This document shows, piece after piece, positions 47,081 to 56,155 of a stretch of 64,000 bases of DNA; within the stretch, counting starts at the first letter, position 1; each line of letters starts with the position of its first letter. The DNA comes from a virus. The notes under the pieces were generated by a model, which saw only the letters and a program-made list of their open reading frames with translations, searched no databases and was not told the DNA's origin. The stretch lies in the IMG/VR virus record IMGVR_UViG_3300021957_004962, positions 43,581 to 107,580 of that record. One strand, written 5' to 3'. The translations under genes and the position numbers were made by a program.

Positions 47081-48159
47081 CCAACTTGAACTGGTGTCCA
47101 TCTATCTCTAGGTACTAGCTTAATTTTATCCCTAGTAACTACATATCCTTCGCCGCCTGGCTTATTACCAGTCACTGCTTTAACATCAGTGCTAGTAGCA
47201 TCTAATTGATCAATTATATTATTTTTTGCTGTCTGTATTTGTGCAACTAAATCTAATATAATATCAAGTCCTTGACTGTCATTAGACATTAACTTAGTTT
47301 GTTGGCCTGGACTTACTTTACTTTGTTTAAGCCAATCAAAAAATCCACTACGTATCTGGTCTAGTTTGCCCATCTTAGTCATTTGATTAACATAGGTATA
47401 AAGTATTTGATCTTTCCTACTCAATCCTTGTTCTGGTGCTAGCCAATTATCAATCTTAGTGCTATTGTTTCGTGTTGTGTTTACAATATTTTCAACTGCA
47501 CTAGTATCTATAGCAGGAGTTTGGGTAACATATGTTTGTCCTAATACTGTTACTAACTCACTATTAAGTTTTTTTGGTGCTTTAATTGGTGTTCCAACCT
47601 TGTCACCAAATGCATCATGCCAAGTATGTACTACTACACAAACACTACTTTTAGACATTTTTTGTCCCAATGGGCTTTGACTGTCAACAGTATATGTTAC
47701 ATTATTAGGCTTAAATGTTATACTATCTTTATTTTTAACTGCTGGCTTTCCTGGATGGAACAATAGATCTCCATACACATATCCACGCATATCAGCAGGA
47801 GTACTATCTTCCATAATAGCAAAAAGAGAACTCATGCCTGCTGCAAATTCTTTACGCCAATCTTCACCTTTTCCAGTATTTAAAATATAATCTGATAAAT
47901 CTTCTGGTGTGGTACTCATACGCTTACCCCAACCATTTTTGCCTACTAATACAAATGTACCATTTGGTTGACGTCCCCAAAATATAGTTGGACTGCCATC
48001 CCATTTAATACTAACATCACCAGTATCCTGTCCAAGACGTGTTAGTAACTGTGCTGCTTTAAATGCACCACTGGATCCTTCAAAAAATACAAGGTCTTCT
48101 AAATGATTATACTCTCTACCTTTAGAGGTAGATTCTTTAAGGATTGATTGCAGTCTCAT
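47077..48159 (-). CDS. KxDG ligase-like protein (DUF6267-like)
   Basis: 360 residues from MRLQSILKESTSKG. The block SIKWDGSPTIFWG is the K-x-D-G adenylation motif of the DNA/RNA ligase superfamily; RGYVYGDLLFHPG and DSITFKPNNVTYTV fit later ligase motifs (Glu replaced by Asp). I recall this as DUF6267, common in marine phages. It is encoded with a nucleotidyltransferase, overlapping by 23 bases. Substrate unknown. Confidence 0.6.
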   Translation of the reverse strand: MRLQSILKESTSKGREYNHLEDLVFFEGSSGAFKAAQLLTRLGQDTGDVSIKWDGSPTIFWGRQPNGTFVLVGKNGWGKRMSTTPEDLSDYILNTGKGEDWRKEFAAGMSSLFAIMEDSTPADMRGYVYGDLLFHPGKPAVKNKDSITFKPNNVTYTVDSQSPLGQKMSKSSVCVVVHTWHDAFGDKVGTPIKAPKKLNSELVTVLGQTYVTQTPAIDTSAVENIVNTTRNNSTKIDNWLAPEQGLSRKDQILYTYVNQMTKMGKLDQIRSGFFDWLKQSKVSPGQQTKLMSNDSQGLDIILDLVAQIQTAKNNIIDQLDATSTDVKAVTGNKPGGEGYVVTRDKIKLVPRDRWTPVQVG

Positions 48160-48970
48160 TAGTTTTTTCTTTCCAGTTAGGATCATTTGCTCTAATGTTT
48201 GCTAACAGGTCTTGTCCTGCATCGCCTAATGCTGATACTATAGCTTCTACGCTCCCCATGTCAAGTGGTTTTGCGTTTGGACCCAATAATAATTGTGCAA
48301 TTTTATTAATATCACTGGTAATAAATCCGTTGGGATCTTTTTTACCGTTTGGTAAACGTTTAAACAATCCAACATAGTTACTCCACAGCATACCTTTTTC
48401 TCTAGCAATAATACTCAGCAGCTGATGCTTGTTAGTACCTTTGAAAGGACTGCCTTTTGGAATATTGTGTGTATGAAATTGTGCCGCATTGGCTGCATTA
48501 GGTACAACCATAACATCTGCTTGATATAAGTTACCTTTTACGTTAAGTCCAACATGAACAATAACACCAGTTTGTACTGTTTGAAATCCAGCTAAATCAA
48601 ATAATTGTTTTAGCTTTTTTCTAATAACTCCATCAGTTTGGTCTTCCATCTTAAAGTGCTTTTTAAGATCATTAACATCAACAATTATGTCTATATCACC
48701 ACTGGTCTCTCCGGGTATAGGAGTTGCGCCACTTCCAATGGGTATGCCTGTGCTATTGGTTTTTGCTAGAACGCTGTTAATTATTTTTACCAAACTTGGC
48801 ATAATTTCATGTGGTACTTCTAGTGAACCAGGTATTGCATTTTTTTCACTAAGACGTTTAATAGCATGTTTACCACTTTTAGCCAGTAAACTATTTCCAT
48901 TAATTCTTACTTGGCGCTTGTTACGTATTTTACGTGACTTTTCGCCAACAATTATATCAGATACTTTCAT
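48137..48970 (-). CDS. Pol-beta-superfamily nucleotidyltransferase
   Basis: 277 residues with leader MKVSDIIVGEKSRK. The NTase motif is PIGSGATPIPGETSGDIDII (Gly-Ser ... Asp-x-Asp), and GNLYQADVMVVP provides the third carboxylate. The order matches minimal nucleotidyltransferases. Pairing with the KxDG protein suggests joint end-processing of RNA or DNA. Confidence 0.7.
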   Translation of the reverse strand: MKVSDIIVGEKSRKIRNKRQVRINGNSLLAKSGKHAIKRLSEKNAIPGSLEVPHEIMPSLVKIINSVLAKTNSTGIPIGSGATPIPGETSGDIDIIVDVNDLKKHFKMEDQTDGVIRKKLKQLFDLAGFQTVQTGVIVHVGLNVKGNLYQADVMVVPNAANAAQFHTHNIPKGSPFKGTNKHQLLSIIAREKGMLWSNYVGLFKRLPNGKKDPNGFITSDINKIAQLLLGPNAKPLDMGSVEAIVSALGDAGQDLLANIRANDPNWKEKTNETAINP

Positions 48971-49206
48971 AATACTTTACCAATACCTCGTTGAAACTTA
49001 CGTGGGTCTTTTGCCCTAATACTGTTAATTAAACGTTTGTTAAGGTCGTTAGCTGTTTCTTCGTCGAACGATTCATTTATTAAATCAATAAGATGTATTG
49101 CTGTACCAATTACTTGTTGTGCATTACTCTCAACAATTTGCTTCTTGTCACGCTTGGGTGACATAGAATTAATTTCTTCCAGTAAAGATCTAGTTTTTCT
49201 TTTCAT
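48967..49206 (-). CDS. Small conserved phage protein
   Basis: 79 residues, MKRKTRSLLEEINSMSPKRD and AIHLIDLINESFDEETANDL then RRLINSIRAKDPRKF-like end. Recurs beside head genes in marine phages. ATGA overlap downstream. Confidence 0.65.
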   Translation of the reverse strand: MKRKTRSLLEEINSMSPKRDKKQIVESNAQQVIGTAIHLIDLINESFDEETANDLNKRLINSIRAKDPRKFQRGIGKVL

Positions 49207-49414
49207 TGTAACACTATTTAGTTAAAGTTAAGTTAAATAAGTTTAGTTGAGGCATTGGTGATTAGCACTTATGGCAATTGCAGAAACTGGTATTAGAACA
49301 TAGGATCCGTTAACGATAAGATTAATTCACCAACGCTTAAATTGGCCTACTACAGGTTAATAGTTCAGGACCACATATATAAAAGATAAGGTACACTGCA
49401 CCTTTGCTTCAACA
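49207..49414. other. Intergenic region without a recognisable gene
   Basis: 208 bases. CTAAATA at 49216-49210 may be a promoter of 49206. A segment at 49256-49335 has GGTGA/TCACC ends about 78 bases apart but no consistent tRNA arms. The only ORFs are below 15 codons. Confidence 0.4.
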
Positions 49415-49816
49415 CTAAACTGCGTATTCAAAGTTTTGGCAAGTATCACTTTTGCCAATTAACTTTGCACCATTACTAATATGAAAATGTTCCGCCATAT
49501 CTGTTAATGGGCTTAATGTAACCAATTTTTTTACATGTTTTTCCTTTACTATACCCAATAAATTATTAACGATGGTTCTACCTGCACCTTTTTTACTACT
49601 CCATACGGTATATGCTACTGCAACCGTTCCAGTATCGTCACGATATTCTTCCAACTCTAACTCATTAGTTGGTATGCCCGTACAGTAGCATATACATATT
49701 ACGGCTGTCAAGTCATCTAATACATATACTTGTTTACCTATGTCTATTTTATTAATATGAGGTCTTACTGGATCATTATTAAGTAAATCTAGTTCAGTGT
49801 TGCTGATCAATCTCAT
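49415..49816 (-). CDS. GNAT-like acetyltransferase
   Basis: 133 residues. AVAYTVWSSKKGAGRTIVNN (acetyl-CoA-binding loop variant) followed by LVTLSPLTDMAEHFHISNGA matches the GNAT C-terminal half in marine phage proteins. Substrate unknown. Confidence 0.6.
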   Translation of the reverse strand: MRLISNTELDLLNNDPVRPHINKIDIGKQVYVLDDLTAVICICYCTGIPTNELELEEYRDDTGTVAVAYTVWSSKKGAGRTIVNNLLGIVKEKHVKKLVTLSPLTDMAEHFHISNGAKLIGKSDTCQNFEYAV

Positions 49817-49817
49817 A

Positions 49818-51212
49818 TTACTCGCTCTTTCTTAATAAACTTTTAAGTCTGTCAGTTGGATTTATTTGTGGATCAGCTGTCATATTATTTTCTGTTACGC
49901 TTTCCCCTGCTTCAATAGTTGATTTTGTTTTTAATTTTTGATATATGCTTGTAGTGTCACTATTTGGATCATCACGTTCACTTTCATCTAAATCCTGTAT
50001 CCGTAAACTATCAATATTAAACGATAAATCTAGTTTACTACCAACTCCACTACTACTACGTGTTTTCATAAATTGTATTTGTACTCTACCACGCTCTCGC
50101 ATTGGCCTGCTACTAAAGATACCAATTAAGTTATCTGCTGTATTGATCTTACTAATACCTCCAGCAATATGGCTATGATCAAATTCAATCTCATCAACAG
50201 CACCACGGTTTAACTGTGATGCAGTTACAAATAATATGCCCAGCTCAGTTGCTAAATTGCGCAATTCTTCACTAACAAATTTATCTTTAATAAATTGATC
50301 GCTTGGATTAACTTTAACTGTAACTGGCATCATAAGATCCAAATAGTCAACCAGTAGTGCATCAACATGCAAGTTGTGCTGTATCTGATATTCTCTCATG
50401 TATGCTTTGATGTCGTTAACAGTAGTACCATTCTTCATTTGTATTACTTGTAGTTTACCTGCTTTCTTACTGGCCATCTTAACTTGTAACTCAACATCGC
50501 TACTATTCTTCATTACGTCTTTGGTGCTCATGCCTGTAAGCATAGCATCCAATCTCATAGCACACAGTTCTTCACTAAGTTCTAAACTGATGTACACAAC
50601 GTTTTTACCTTGCAACGCCCAGTTTAGTGCTAAGTTCTGCATAAACAAACTCTTACCACTACCACTACCACCTGCAAAGATGTTTAATTCGCCTGGATTA
50701 AATCCACCATACAATACTCTATCAAATGTCTCCCAGCCACTACTATTCTGTCCTCTGTTGTCTTTGATGCTTTGAATGCGTCCTGCAGGATCATCCCAAT
50801 AGTTTGTACCAAAGTTCTTAGCAAGTCCAATCTCTGTTGCCGCTTTGATGATGCCTTCTACTGTACCATACTCTTTGTTCTCTAACATATCAGCACTTTT
50901 TAGAATTGCTGCTTCCAACGCTTTGTGTCTACAGAACTGTTCAAAGTTATCCATAAACCAATTTTTATGTTCTGTGGTTAGTTTGTCTCGCACATCAGAT
51001 ATTTCAACACCAGCTACGCCTTTAACTTGCTCTAGCATGGGAACATCGTTGTATTCATCTGCATGTTTTTGTATAAAATCTACTGTGTCTCTGAATTGTC
51101 TGTCAAAGTAACTGCTTTCTAAGATAGCATTACACCGCACAAACAGATCCTTGTCAGCCAATAAGAACTCCAAGTATAACTGTTGTAGGTCTGCGCTGTA
51201 ATCTTCACTCAT
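49818..51212 (-). CDS. Replicative DNA helicase (gp41/DnaB-like)
   Basis: 464 residues. Walker A AGGSGSGKSLFMQN; Walker B region ALLVDYLDLMMP; VTASQLNRGAVDE (H3/sensor region) and a late IQFMKTRSSSGVG (arginine finger area). The N-terminal domain is helical. It unwinds the lagging-strand template and pairs with the primase at 51455. Confidence 0.92.
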   Translation of the reverse strand: MSEDYSADLQQLYLEFLLADKDLFVRCNAILESSYFDRQFRDTVDFIQKHADEYNDVPMLEQVKGVAGVEISDVRDKLTTEHKNWFMDNFEQFCRHKALEAAILKSADMLENKEYGTVEGIIKAATEIGLAKNFGTNYWDDPAGRIQSIKDNRGQNSSGWETFDRVLYGGFNPGELNIFAGGSGSGKSLFMQNLALNWALQGKNVVYISLELSEELCAMRLDAMLTGMSTKDVMKNSSDVELQVKMASKKAGKLQVIQMKNGTTVNDIKAYMREYQIQHNLHVDALLVDYLDLMMPVTVKVNPSDQFIKDKFVSEELRNLATELGILFVTASQLNRGAVDEIEFDHSHIAGGISKINTADNLIGIFSSRPMRERGRVQIQFMKTRSSSGVGSKLDLSFNIDSLRIQDLDESERDDPNSDTTSIYQKLKTKSTIEAGESVTENNMTADPQINPTDRLKSLLRKSE

Positions 51213-51510
51213 TCATATCTCCTTGCAACTTCTTTGTGATGTATTCTTCCCGAGTATAGATCATCCGCCAAGCGGTGCCTTTAATTGGCACTGCGCCATT
51301 CATATCCATAGTTATAGCGTATTCGTAGTAAGATGTCAACCAAATAAACTTGTCGTTACCATTGCTACGCTTTGGTAACCAAGCAAAATATTTAGTCCAA
51401 CAACTTTGTAAATCAGTGTACGCACTAACATGTTTCATATCTAAATACTCTATACTATTTGCATCTTGACTTTGCCAAGATCTTAATCTTCGTGCTACTT
51501 GTCTCGACAC
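51205..51510 (-). CDS. Conserved phage protein between helicase and primase
   Basis: 101 residues, aromatic-rich (WTKYFAWLPKRSNGNDKFIW). It starts inside the primase gene (56-base overlap from 51510); an internal Met at 51438 would avoid this. Its position is conserved as I recall in marine T4-like phages. Confidence 0.6.
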   Translation of the reverse strand: MSRQVARRLRSWQSQDANSIEYLDMKHVSAYTDLQSCWTKYFAWLPKRSNGNDKFIWLTSYYEYAITMDMNGAVPIKGTAWRMIYTREEYITKKLQGDMNE

Positions 51511-52471
51511 TTTCTAATACACTCCTAACTGTGAATAATCTTCCATATTTGTTTACTGCATCACATGCATCTTTAACATCTTCCCAGGGAGGAAAACTTA
51601 CAGCCCAGCCGTGTTTAATTGCTATTTCAATTGTTTCTTTACCAGCAGCGTCAAAATCTGGCAACAACACAACTTGTTTACCTAATTGATTAATAATAGC
51701 GCATTGCGTGTCATTAGGTGTGTTTCCAGCTAGCGCAACTCCGCCAACTTGAAGTGCATCAAGTTGTCCTTCTGTTACAATAACATATTGATGTTTTTCT
51801 TGCTCATCCAAATTATATACAAAATTACTAGGCATTTGGTTATAGTATTTTGGCATTTTATCTGGTCGATCGTTCCCACACCATCTTGCTGTGTATCCTA
51901 CTATCTTTCCTTTATAATAAAATGGTAAAATTACTCTACTTGCAAAATGCATATGTGGAGACCAATACCAATGTTCATAATGATCCAGGCCACGTTCTAC
52001 TAGATAAGTGCATGCTCGGGTTAATTTATCTAACTTATCATCATTTAACTTAGCGACATCAACCTCACCAATACGAACTGCATCCATGGGCAAATCTTTT
52101 AACTGCCAATCTAGACAAACAACTTTTTCTTTTTGTGTATTTAAAAATTGTCCAGCTATATCTGATTCTTTTTCCTGTTTAAGTATTTCAAAGTTAACAC
52201 GCTGAATCTGAGCCATGTCTGTACCAAATGTTTGTAGTAATTCAGCAAGTTTATCACCAATACGTGACCCAACACTCCAGCCAGTTTTAAAGCCACAGTT
52301 AAAACAATTATAGCTAAACTTATCTTCACTGAATATAATACCGCCACGTTTGCGCTTATCTGGACTATGCCCACGTTTATTACACATGGTACAGTTGCCA
52401 CTTATCCACCCACTAGGAGTTTGTTTCCAGCCAGACGGTATCTGTTGCTTTAAAAAAGTTAATACTTCCAT
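51455..52471 (-). CDS. DNA primase (gp61-like)
   Basis: 338 residues. A zinc ribbon (GNCTMCNKRGHSP and YNCFNCGFKTGW) followed by a TOPRIM domain: QYVIVTEGQLDALQVGG (Glu) and VVLLPDFDAAGKE (D-x-D). It makes primers with the helicase. The promoter at 52478-52506 predicts a leaderless mRNA. Confidence 0.92.
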   Translation of the reverse strand: MEVLTFLKQQIPSGWKQTPSGWISGNCTMCNKRGHSPDKRKRGGIIFSEDKFSYNCFNCGFKTGWSVGSRIGDKLAELLQTFGTDMAQIQRVNFEILKQEKESDIAGQFLNTQKEKVVCLDWQLKDLPMDAVRIGEVDVAKLNDDKLDKLTRACTYLVERGLDHYEHWYWSPHMHFASRVILPFYYKGKIVGYTARWCGNDRPDKMPKYYNQMPSNFVYNLDEQEKHQYVIVTEGQLDALQVGGVALAGNTPNDTQCAIINQLGKQVVLLPDFDAAGKETIEIAIKHGWAVSFPPWEDVKDACDAVNKYGRLFTVRSVLESVETSSTKIKILAKSRCK

Positions 52472-52477
52472 AGTTGT

Positions 52478-52506
52478 ATTCTAGTTTGAATAAGTTACTT
52501 TGTCAA
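52478..52506 (-). promoter_or_regulatory. Sigma70-like promoter, leaderless
   Basis: TTGACA (52506-52501), 17-base spacer, TAGAAT (52483-52478), six bases to ATG 52471. It lies inside the end of the previous gene. Confidence 0.7.
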
Positions 52507-53266
52507 CTGTTCCTGTATTATTTTCTGAATCAGGAGTATGAACTAATCGAACCCATGCATATCTTCCCGTCCATTGAAATAATGTATCCCCAGTAAATGA
52601 AGTTAATGTATCATTGATATTTGGAACATCAAGCCAATCAGCTGGTTGTGGAGTTGGAGCTAACGTAGCTTGTACTTTTAGTACGCCAGTATAAGAAGTT
52701 GAAGAAACTACCATATTCTGGTTACCAATGGTATTAAAAGATTGAGTTGTTGAAGCAAGATCCCCTCCCCAATACTCATTACCATTGGAAGCAAAAAAAG
52801 TATTTTCCACAGTAGTTCTAGCACCAGCCGCTGGATTTAATTTACTTTCTAATACATAACCAATTCTGTTATTTTGATCGCTTTGCATACTAAATGTTCT
52901 ATTTGCACTATCTGTGAATGTTAATACCATATCATATAATGCAGACCCAAGTATTGATGTTTCGGCTGCGGTTAATTTTAATAAAGCTCGTCCATCTTCA
53001 TAAGAAGTAATTTGTAGTGCTTTTGTAAGTACTACGACACGGCTTGTACGATGAATAATTTTTACATTTAATGTTATATTGTTAACATCAACTGGCTTTC
53101 TGTCAGATCCAATTACAAAAAATTCTATATCAGAATCATAACCTGCGTAAACTATAAAATTTTTATGATTGCTAGGTATATTATATGTTGTACCTGTTCT
53201 ATTAGGAACGAATACTTCGCCTCTTTGATTATATTTGTATGCTGTTGCTTGATAACTCATTGACAT
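52481..53266 (-). CDS. Tail/baseplate-like virion protein
   Basis: 261 residues, beta-rich. The N-terminal half (FIVYAGYDSDIEFFVIGSDR, VKIIHRTSRVVVLTKALQIT) resembles BppU-like baseplate domains; the C-terminal half (WGGDLASTTQSFNTIGN; VKVQATL-like) is also seen in marine phage tail proteins. GGAG five bases before ATG 53266. Confidence 0.6.
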   Translation of the reverse strand: MSMSYQATAYKYNQRGEVFVPNRTGTTYNIPSNHKNFIVYAGYDSDIEFFVIGSDRKPVDVNNITLNVKIIHRTSRVVVLTKALQITSYEDGRALLKLTAAETSILGSALYDMVLTFTDSANRTFSMQSDQNNRIGYVLESKLNPAAGARTTVENTFFASNGNEYWGGDLASTTQSFNTIGNQNMVVSSTSYTGVLKVQATLAPTPQPADWLDVPNINDTLTSFTGDTLFQWTGRYAWVRLVHTPDSENNTGTVDKVTYSN

Positions 53267-53276
53267 TCTCCACTAT

Positions 53277-53283
53277 TATTTAT
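53277..53283 (-). promoter_or_regulatory. T4-late-like promoter motif
   Basis: CATAAATA, ten bases before ATG 53266; very short leader with GGAG. Confidence 0.55.
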
Positions 53284-53298
53284 GTGCTAAGTATTAGT

Positions 53299-53679
53299 AT
53301 GAGCCAAATACCAATAAAGTATCAACACTTATTAGACGATTTTCCATTTTTAACGCTAGTTAAATATGGTGGAAATGAATATATCGGAATTATTCAAAAT
53401 ATTGACAATAACTTAGCTAGTATGTATGATTATAATAAAATTAAAACTCTAGAACTTAAACAAAATTTTTTAGATCTAGGAGACGAATGGTGGTGGGGAA
53501 CAAATAGAATGATCCCCATTAACATTATTTTTAAATCAGCATTTGAACATTATAGGAGTTCACTAGTTACATTTAGCGGTAAAGATTTTGAAGTTATGCA
53601 CGGTCCAATAATAAGTTTAAGTAACATCATACAAAAACGTATTAAACGAAGAAATATTCAGCTAGTACGCAAACTCTGA
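53299..53679 (+). CDS. Conserved phage protein on the plus strand
   Basis: 126 residues from MSQIPIKYQHLLDD. LVKYGGNEYIGIIQNIDNNL, DEWWWGTNRMIPINIIF and KRIKRRNIQLVRKL recur in marine phages. The ATG at 53299 fits that family start better than 53239. It converges with the PhyH gene, overlapping it by 22 bases. Confidence 0.7.
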   Translation: MSQIPIKYQHLLDDFPFLTLVKYGGNEYIGIIQNIDNNLASMYDYNKIKTLELKQNFLDLGDEWWWGTNRMIPINIIFKSAFEHYRSSLVTFSGKDFEVMHGPIISLSNIIQKRIKRRNIQLVRKL

Positions 53680-54419
53680 TTCTTTTGAGGATCAACTGTT
53701 TTAAGATGTCTAGCAGTCTGTTTTTCAGCAGCATGTAGAAGCAATCCACGTCGGATGCCATCCGATTTATTGGGCATACTACTGTGCAAAACTCGTGGAT
53801 GCCAGCATACAAAACTTCCTTTAGGTGCAGTATGTTGTTTATAATTATCCTGAAAGAATATATCAAAATGTGCATTTTTTACATATAGGTCTTGATAATA
53901 ATCATAAATGTATTTGTGTGATCCAGGAACATAACCAGTTGCACCATTATCCGGTGTGAAATCACATAGCATTACCATAAACTGTAATCCTAATAATCCT
54001 TTTGCATATTTAAATTCTTTAAACCTATACGGTGTATCAATGTGTGGCCTAATAAAGTTCATGCCAGGATGTAACACAATAAAGTCACACATATACCATT
54101 CCCAATTATTTTCTCCAAATGCAGCATCTGCACATTTACCTAACTCAGGCTTAATAATATTGTCAATAAAATTGTTGCCCTTGGGTTCAGCTGTCCAGAA
54201 GTAAGCCCAATCAATTTCGTTATGTGGATCTTTACCTTTTTCAATTTGTTCAGAAATCTGATTCCAGCCCCACCACTTTAAATCTTTTGTATGTCCACGC
54301 TCAGGTGCAAATGTACTTGCGTATTGATTGAGTTCAGAAATACAATCTTTATCAAACACATCTTGATGTACAGTGAACCCCACATCATTGATGTCATCTA
54401 CAAATCTAGTTTGATCCAT
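53658..54419 (-). CDS. Phytanoyl-CoA-dioxygenase-like 2OG oxygenase
   Basis: 253 residues. The iron triad is visible: IRPHIDTPYRF (His-x-Asp) and CWHPRVLHSSMPN (His), with the 2-oxoglutarate Arg in DGIRRGLLLH. Phage members modify unknown targets such as DNA bases or host metabolites. Confidence 0.75.
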   Translation of the reverse strand: MDQTRFVDDINDVGFTVHQDVFDKDCISELNQYASTFAPERGHTKDLKWWGWNQISEQIEKGKDPHNEIDWAYFWTAEPKGNNFIDNIIKPELGKCADAAFGENNWEWYMCDFIVLHPGMNFIRPHIDTPYRFKEFKYAKGLLGLQFMVMLCDFTPDNGATGYVPGSHKYIYDYYQDLYVKNAHFDIFFQDNYKQHTAPKGSFVCWHPRVLHSSMPNKSDGIRRGLLLHAAEKQTARHLKTVDPQKNQSLRTS

Positions 54420-54420
54420 A

Positions 54421-54975
54421 TTAATATCCTAACTGTTCGCATATAAGATTTATATGCACGATAACTGCCATTGCATAACTTACTGCATGGGCTTTTTTAA
54501 AATAATAGTCATTATTTTTTGGCTTTAGCCAAACGTGTTCCATTATATACGGCCAAGGCTTGCTTGCCAGGTGTCTTTTCGCTGGTCGTATAATCGCTAG
54601 TGCTGCCGCCAATTGTTCTACCGATTGCGGCTTCAATTGTTTTAAGAGCATATCGTGCCCTGACAGATGAAATACTTTGTCGACGAAGTCCTTGTGCTCC
54701 AGTAGTTGCCATACTGTTTCCCTTTCTATTAAATGCGTCAAGTGGTCATCATCTTTGACGTCTTTATATATACTGACATTTAACATATCAAGTTTAAAAA
54801 ATCCAGCTTCGTCTGCTTTTGTGTGTTCAACAGTACACAAGCCAGTAAATGGATCTGTTGGAACATTATGAAAGTACACACCTGTATTATGTTTTTTGTT
54901 CTTAAGCCTAGCTGGTGTGTTCCTAAGAACATCTAACGCTAACTGTCTATCTGCAAAATCAATATCAATATCCAT
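54421..54975 (-). CDS. DnaE-like fragment (palm region)
   Basis: 184 residues starting MDIDIDFADRQLALDVL, matching the P-D-I-D-I-D-F block of bacterial DNA polymerase III alpha with two catalytic Asp. TVEHTKADEAGFFKLDMLNV and FKKAHAVSYAMAVIVHINLI match later DnaE blocks. PHP and tau-binding parts are absent. With the partial gene at 1-349 it looks like a split mini-DnaE. Confidence 0.7.
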   Translation of the reverse strand: MDIDIDFADRQLALDVLRNTPARLKNKKHNTGVYFHNVPTDPFTGLCTVEHTKADEAGFFKLDMLNVSIYKDVKDDDHLTHLIERETVWQLLEHKDFVDKVFHLSGHDMLLKQLKPQSVEQLAAALAIIRPAKRHLASKPWPYIMEHVWLKPKNNDYYFKKAHAVSYAMAVIVHINLICEQLGY

Positions 54976-55688
54976 TAAAATTTAATTCCATCTATCATTT
55001 CTTCTACAAAATATGCATCTTTAGGATTCATTGTTCTTTTATTCCCCCAATAATCTGCATCTATACAATTGGCAATTCTCTCGAAACATTCACTTGGCAT
55101 ATTACCTAGTGCGGTTTGTGCTCGTTGACTACATATTATAATCCAAGGAGATATTTTTCCACCCTCGATCCAATCTGCAATTAAGTAACCGCTTGCACGT
55201 TCCCAAAATTCTTCAAAGTACCCAGTGGCTATAGCATACTCAACAAAACGTTCTAATGCACGTTCTACACTTTCACGTTTAACAAAGTCTTTGATAAACA
55301 TTAAATAAAAACGTTCACTTGCCCAATCACGTAATTTAACTTCTTTATTTATTAGCCATCTAGTATATGCTTCAATATCAATAACATTACTATTATAGCA
55401 CCAGTTTCCGTATTTAATAAACGCTGTATAGTATTGGCTATCTACAAAAGACTTGTAATCTTTTCCTTTGCTTCCCATACTAATACGATAAAATAAATCA
55501 AATGCTGAAAACCCTGCAAGTGTTTCCTTATCGTCTTTTTGTTGCCAACGCCTCTTTTTCTCACAACTATGAGCTAACATAGTTCCTTCTCTTTTAAAAC
55601 TTTTATTACAGTATTCGCACTTAAATGCACCAGGAGTATTTTTTATAGATCCTGCCAACGCAACTAACTCCTCTGCACTAATATTCAT
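54975..55688 (-). CDS. Zinc-finger protein of unknown function
   Basis: 237 residues. One C2H2-like finger at the start (FKCEYCNKSFKREGTMLAHS), then a large helical domain with YKSFVDSQYYTAFIKYGNWC and RTMNPKDAYFVEEMIDGI. Recurs in marine phages next to replication genes. One-base overlap with the DnaE-like gene. Confidence 0.65.
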   Translation of the reverse strand: MNISAEELVALAGSIKNTPGAFKCEYCNKSFKREGTMLAHSCEKKRRWQQKDDKETLAGFSAFDLFYRISMGSKGKDYKSFVDSQYYTAFIKYGNWCYNSNVIDIEAYTRWLINKEVKLRDWASERFYLMFIKDFVKRESVERALERFVEYAIATGYFEEFWERASGYLIADWIEGGKISPWIIICSQRAQTALGNMPSECFERIANCIDADYWGNKRTMNPKDAYFVEEMIDGIKF

Positions 55689-56155
55689 TTTTTAAAGATC
55701 TCTTTAATTTGTTTTTTGGTTAATCCCAGTTGTTCTGCTATATTTTTAAAATCAGATATTTCATTTGTGCTCACTAGTAGCTCAAGTTCATCATCGTTAT
55801 ATGTTGGGTATAATTCACTTAACCAATTATATAACTTACCCATTGACTGTTTCTTTTGTTTTCCAGGAGGTATCCATTTATGGTATTGTGACACCCCAAG
55901 ACCAACACACTGTAACAACTTAAACTGTAATTCAGGATGATGACGTACAATATTATAATGCTTGTTTACTAGTTCATTTACTAATGCAATATAATGAAAT
56001 TCGATATCTGAATTAGAAGATTGTACTGCACTGGTCCAACGCATTAAGACAAATGGACTAATTTTTTTAACTTCTTCTTCAGTAAGACTTTCCCACCAAC
56101 CTTTAACACGACAATCAATTGCCCGCATCTCTTCTTTGATAGATAGTTTACTCAT
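55685..56155 (-). CDS. Conserved phage protein
   Basis: 156 residues, helical. SPFVLMRWTSAVQSSNSDIE then HYIALVNELVNKHYN and WIPPGKQKKQSM recur in marine phages among replication genes. A clamp-loader link is not supported by motifs I can see. Confidence 0.65.
   Translation of the reverse strand: MSKLSIKEEMRAIDCRVKGWWESLTEEEVKKISPFVLMRWTSAVQSSNSDIEFHYIALVNELVNKHYNIVRHHPELQFKLLQCVGLGVSQYHKWIPPGKQKKQSMGKLYNWLSELYPTYNDDELELLVSTNEISDFKNIAEQLGLTKKQIKEIFKK

Noticed and set aside
49256-49335. tRNA-like segment with GGTGA/TCACC ends
   Set aside because: No consistent anticodon or T arms; only the ends and a weak D arm fit.
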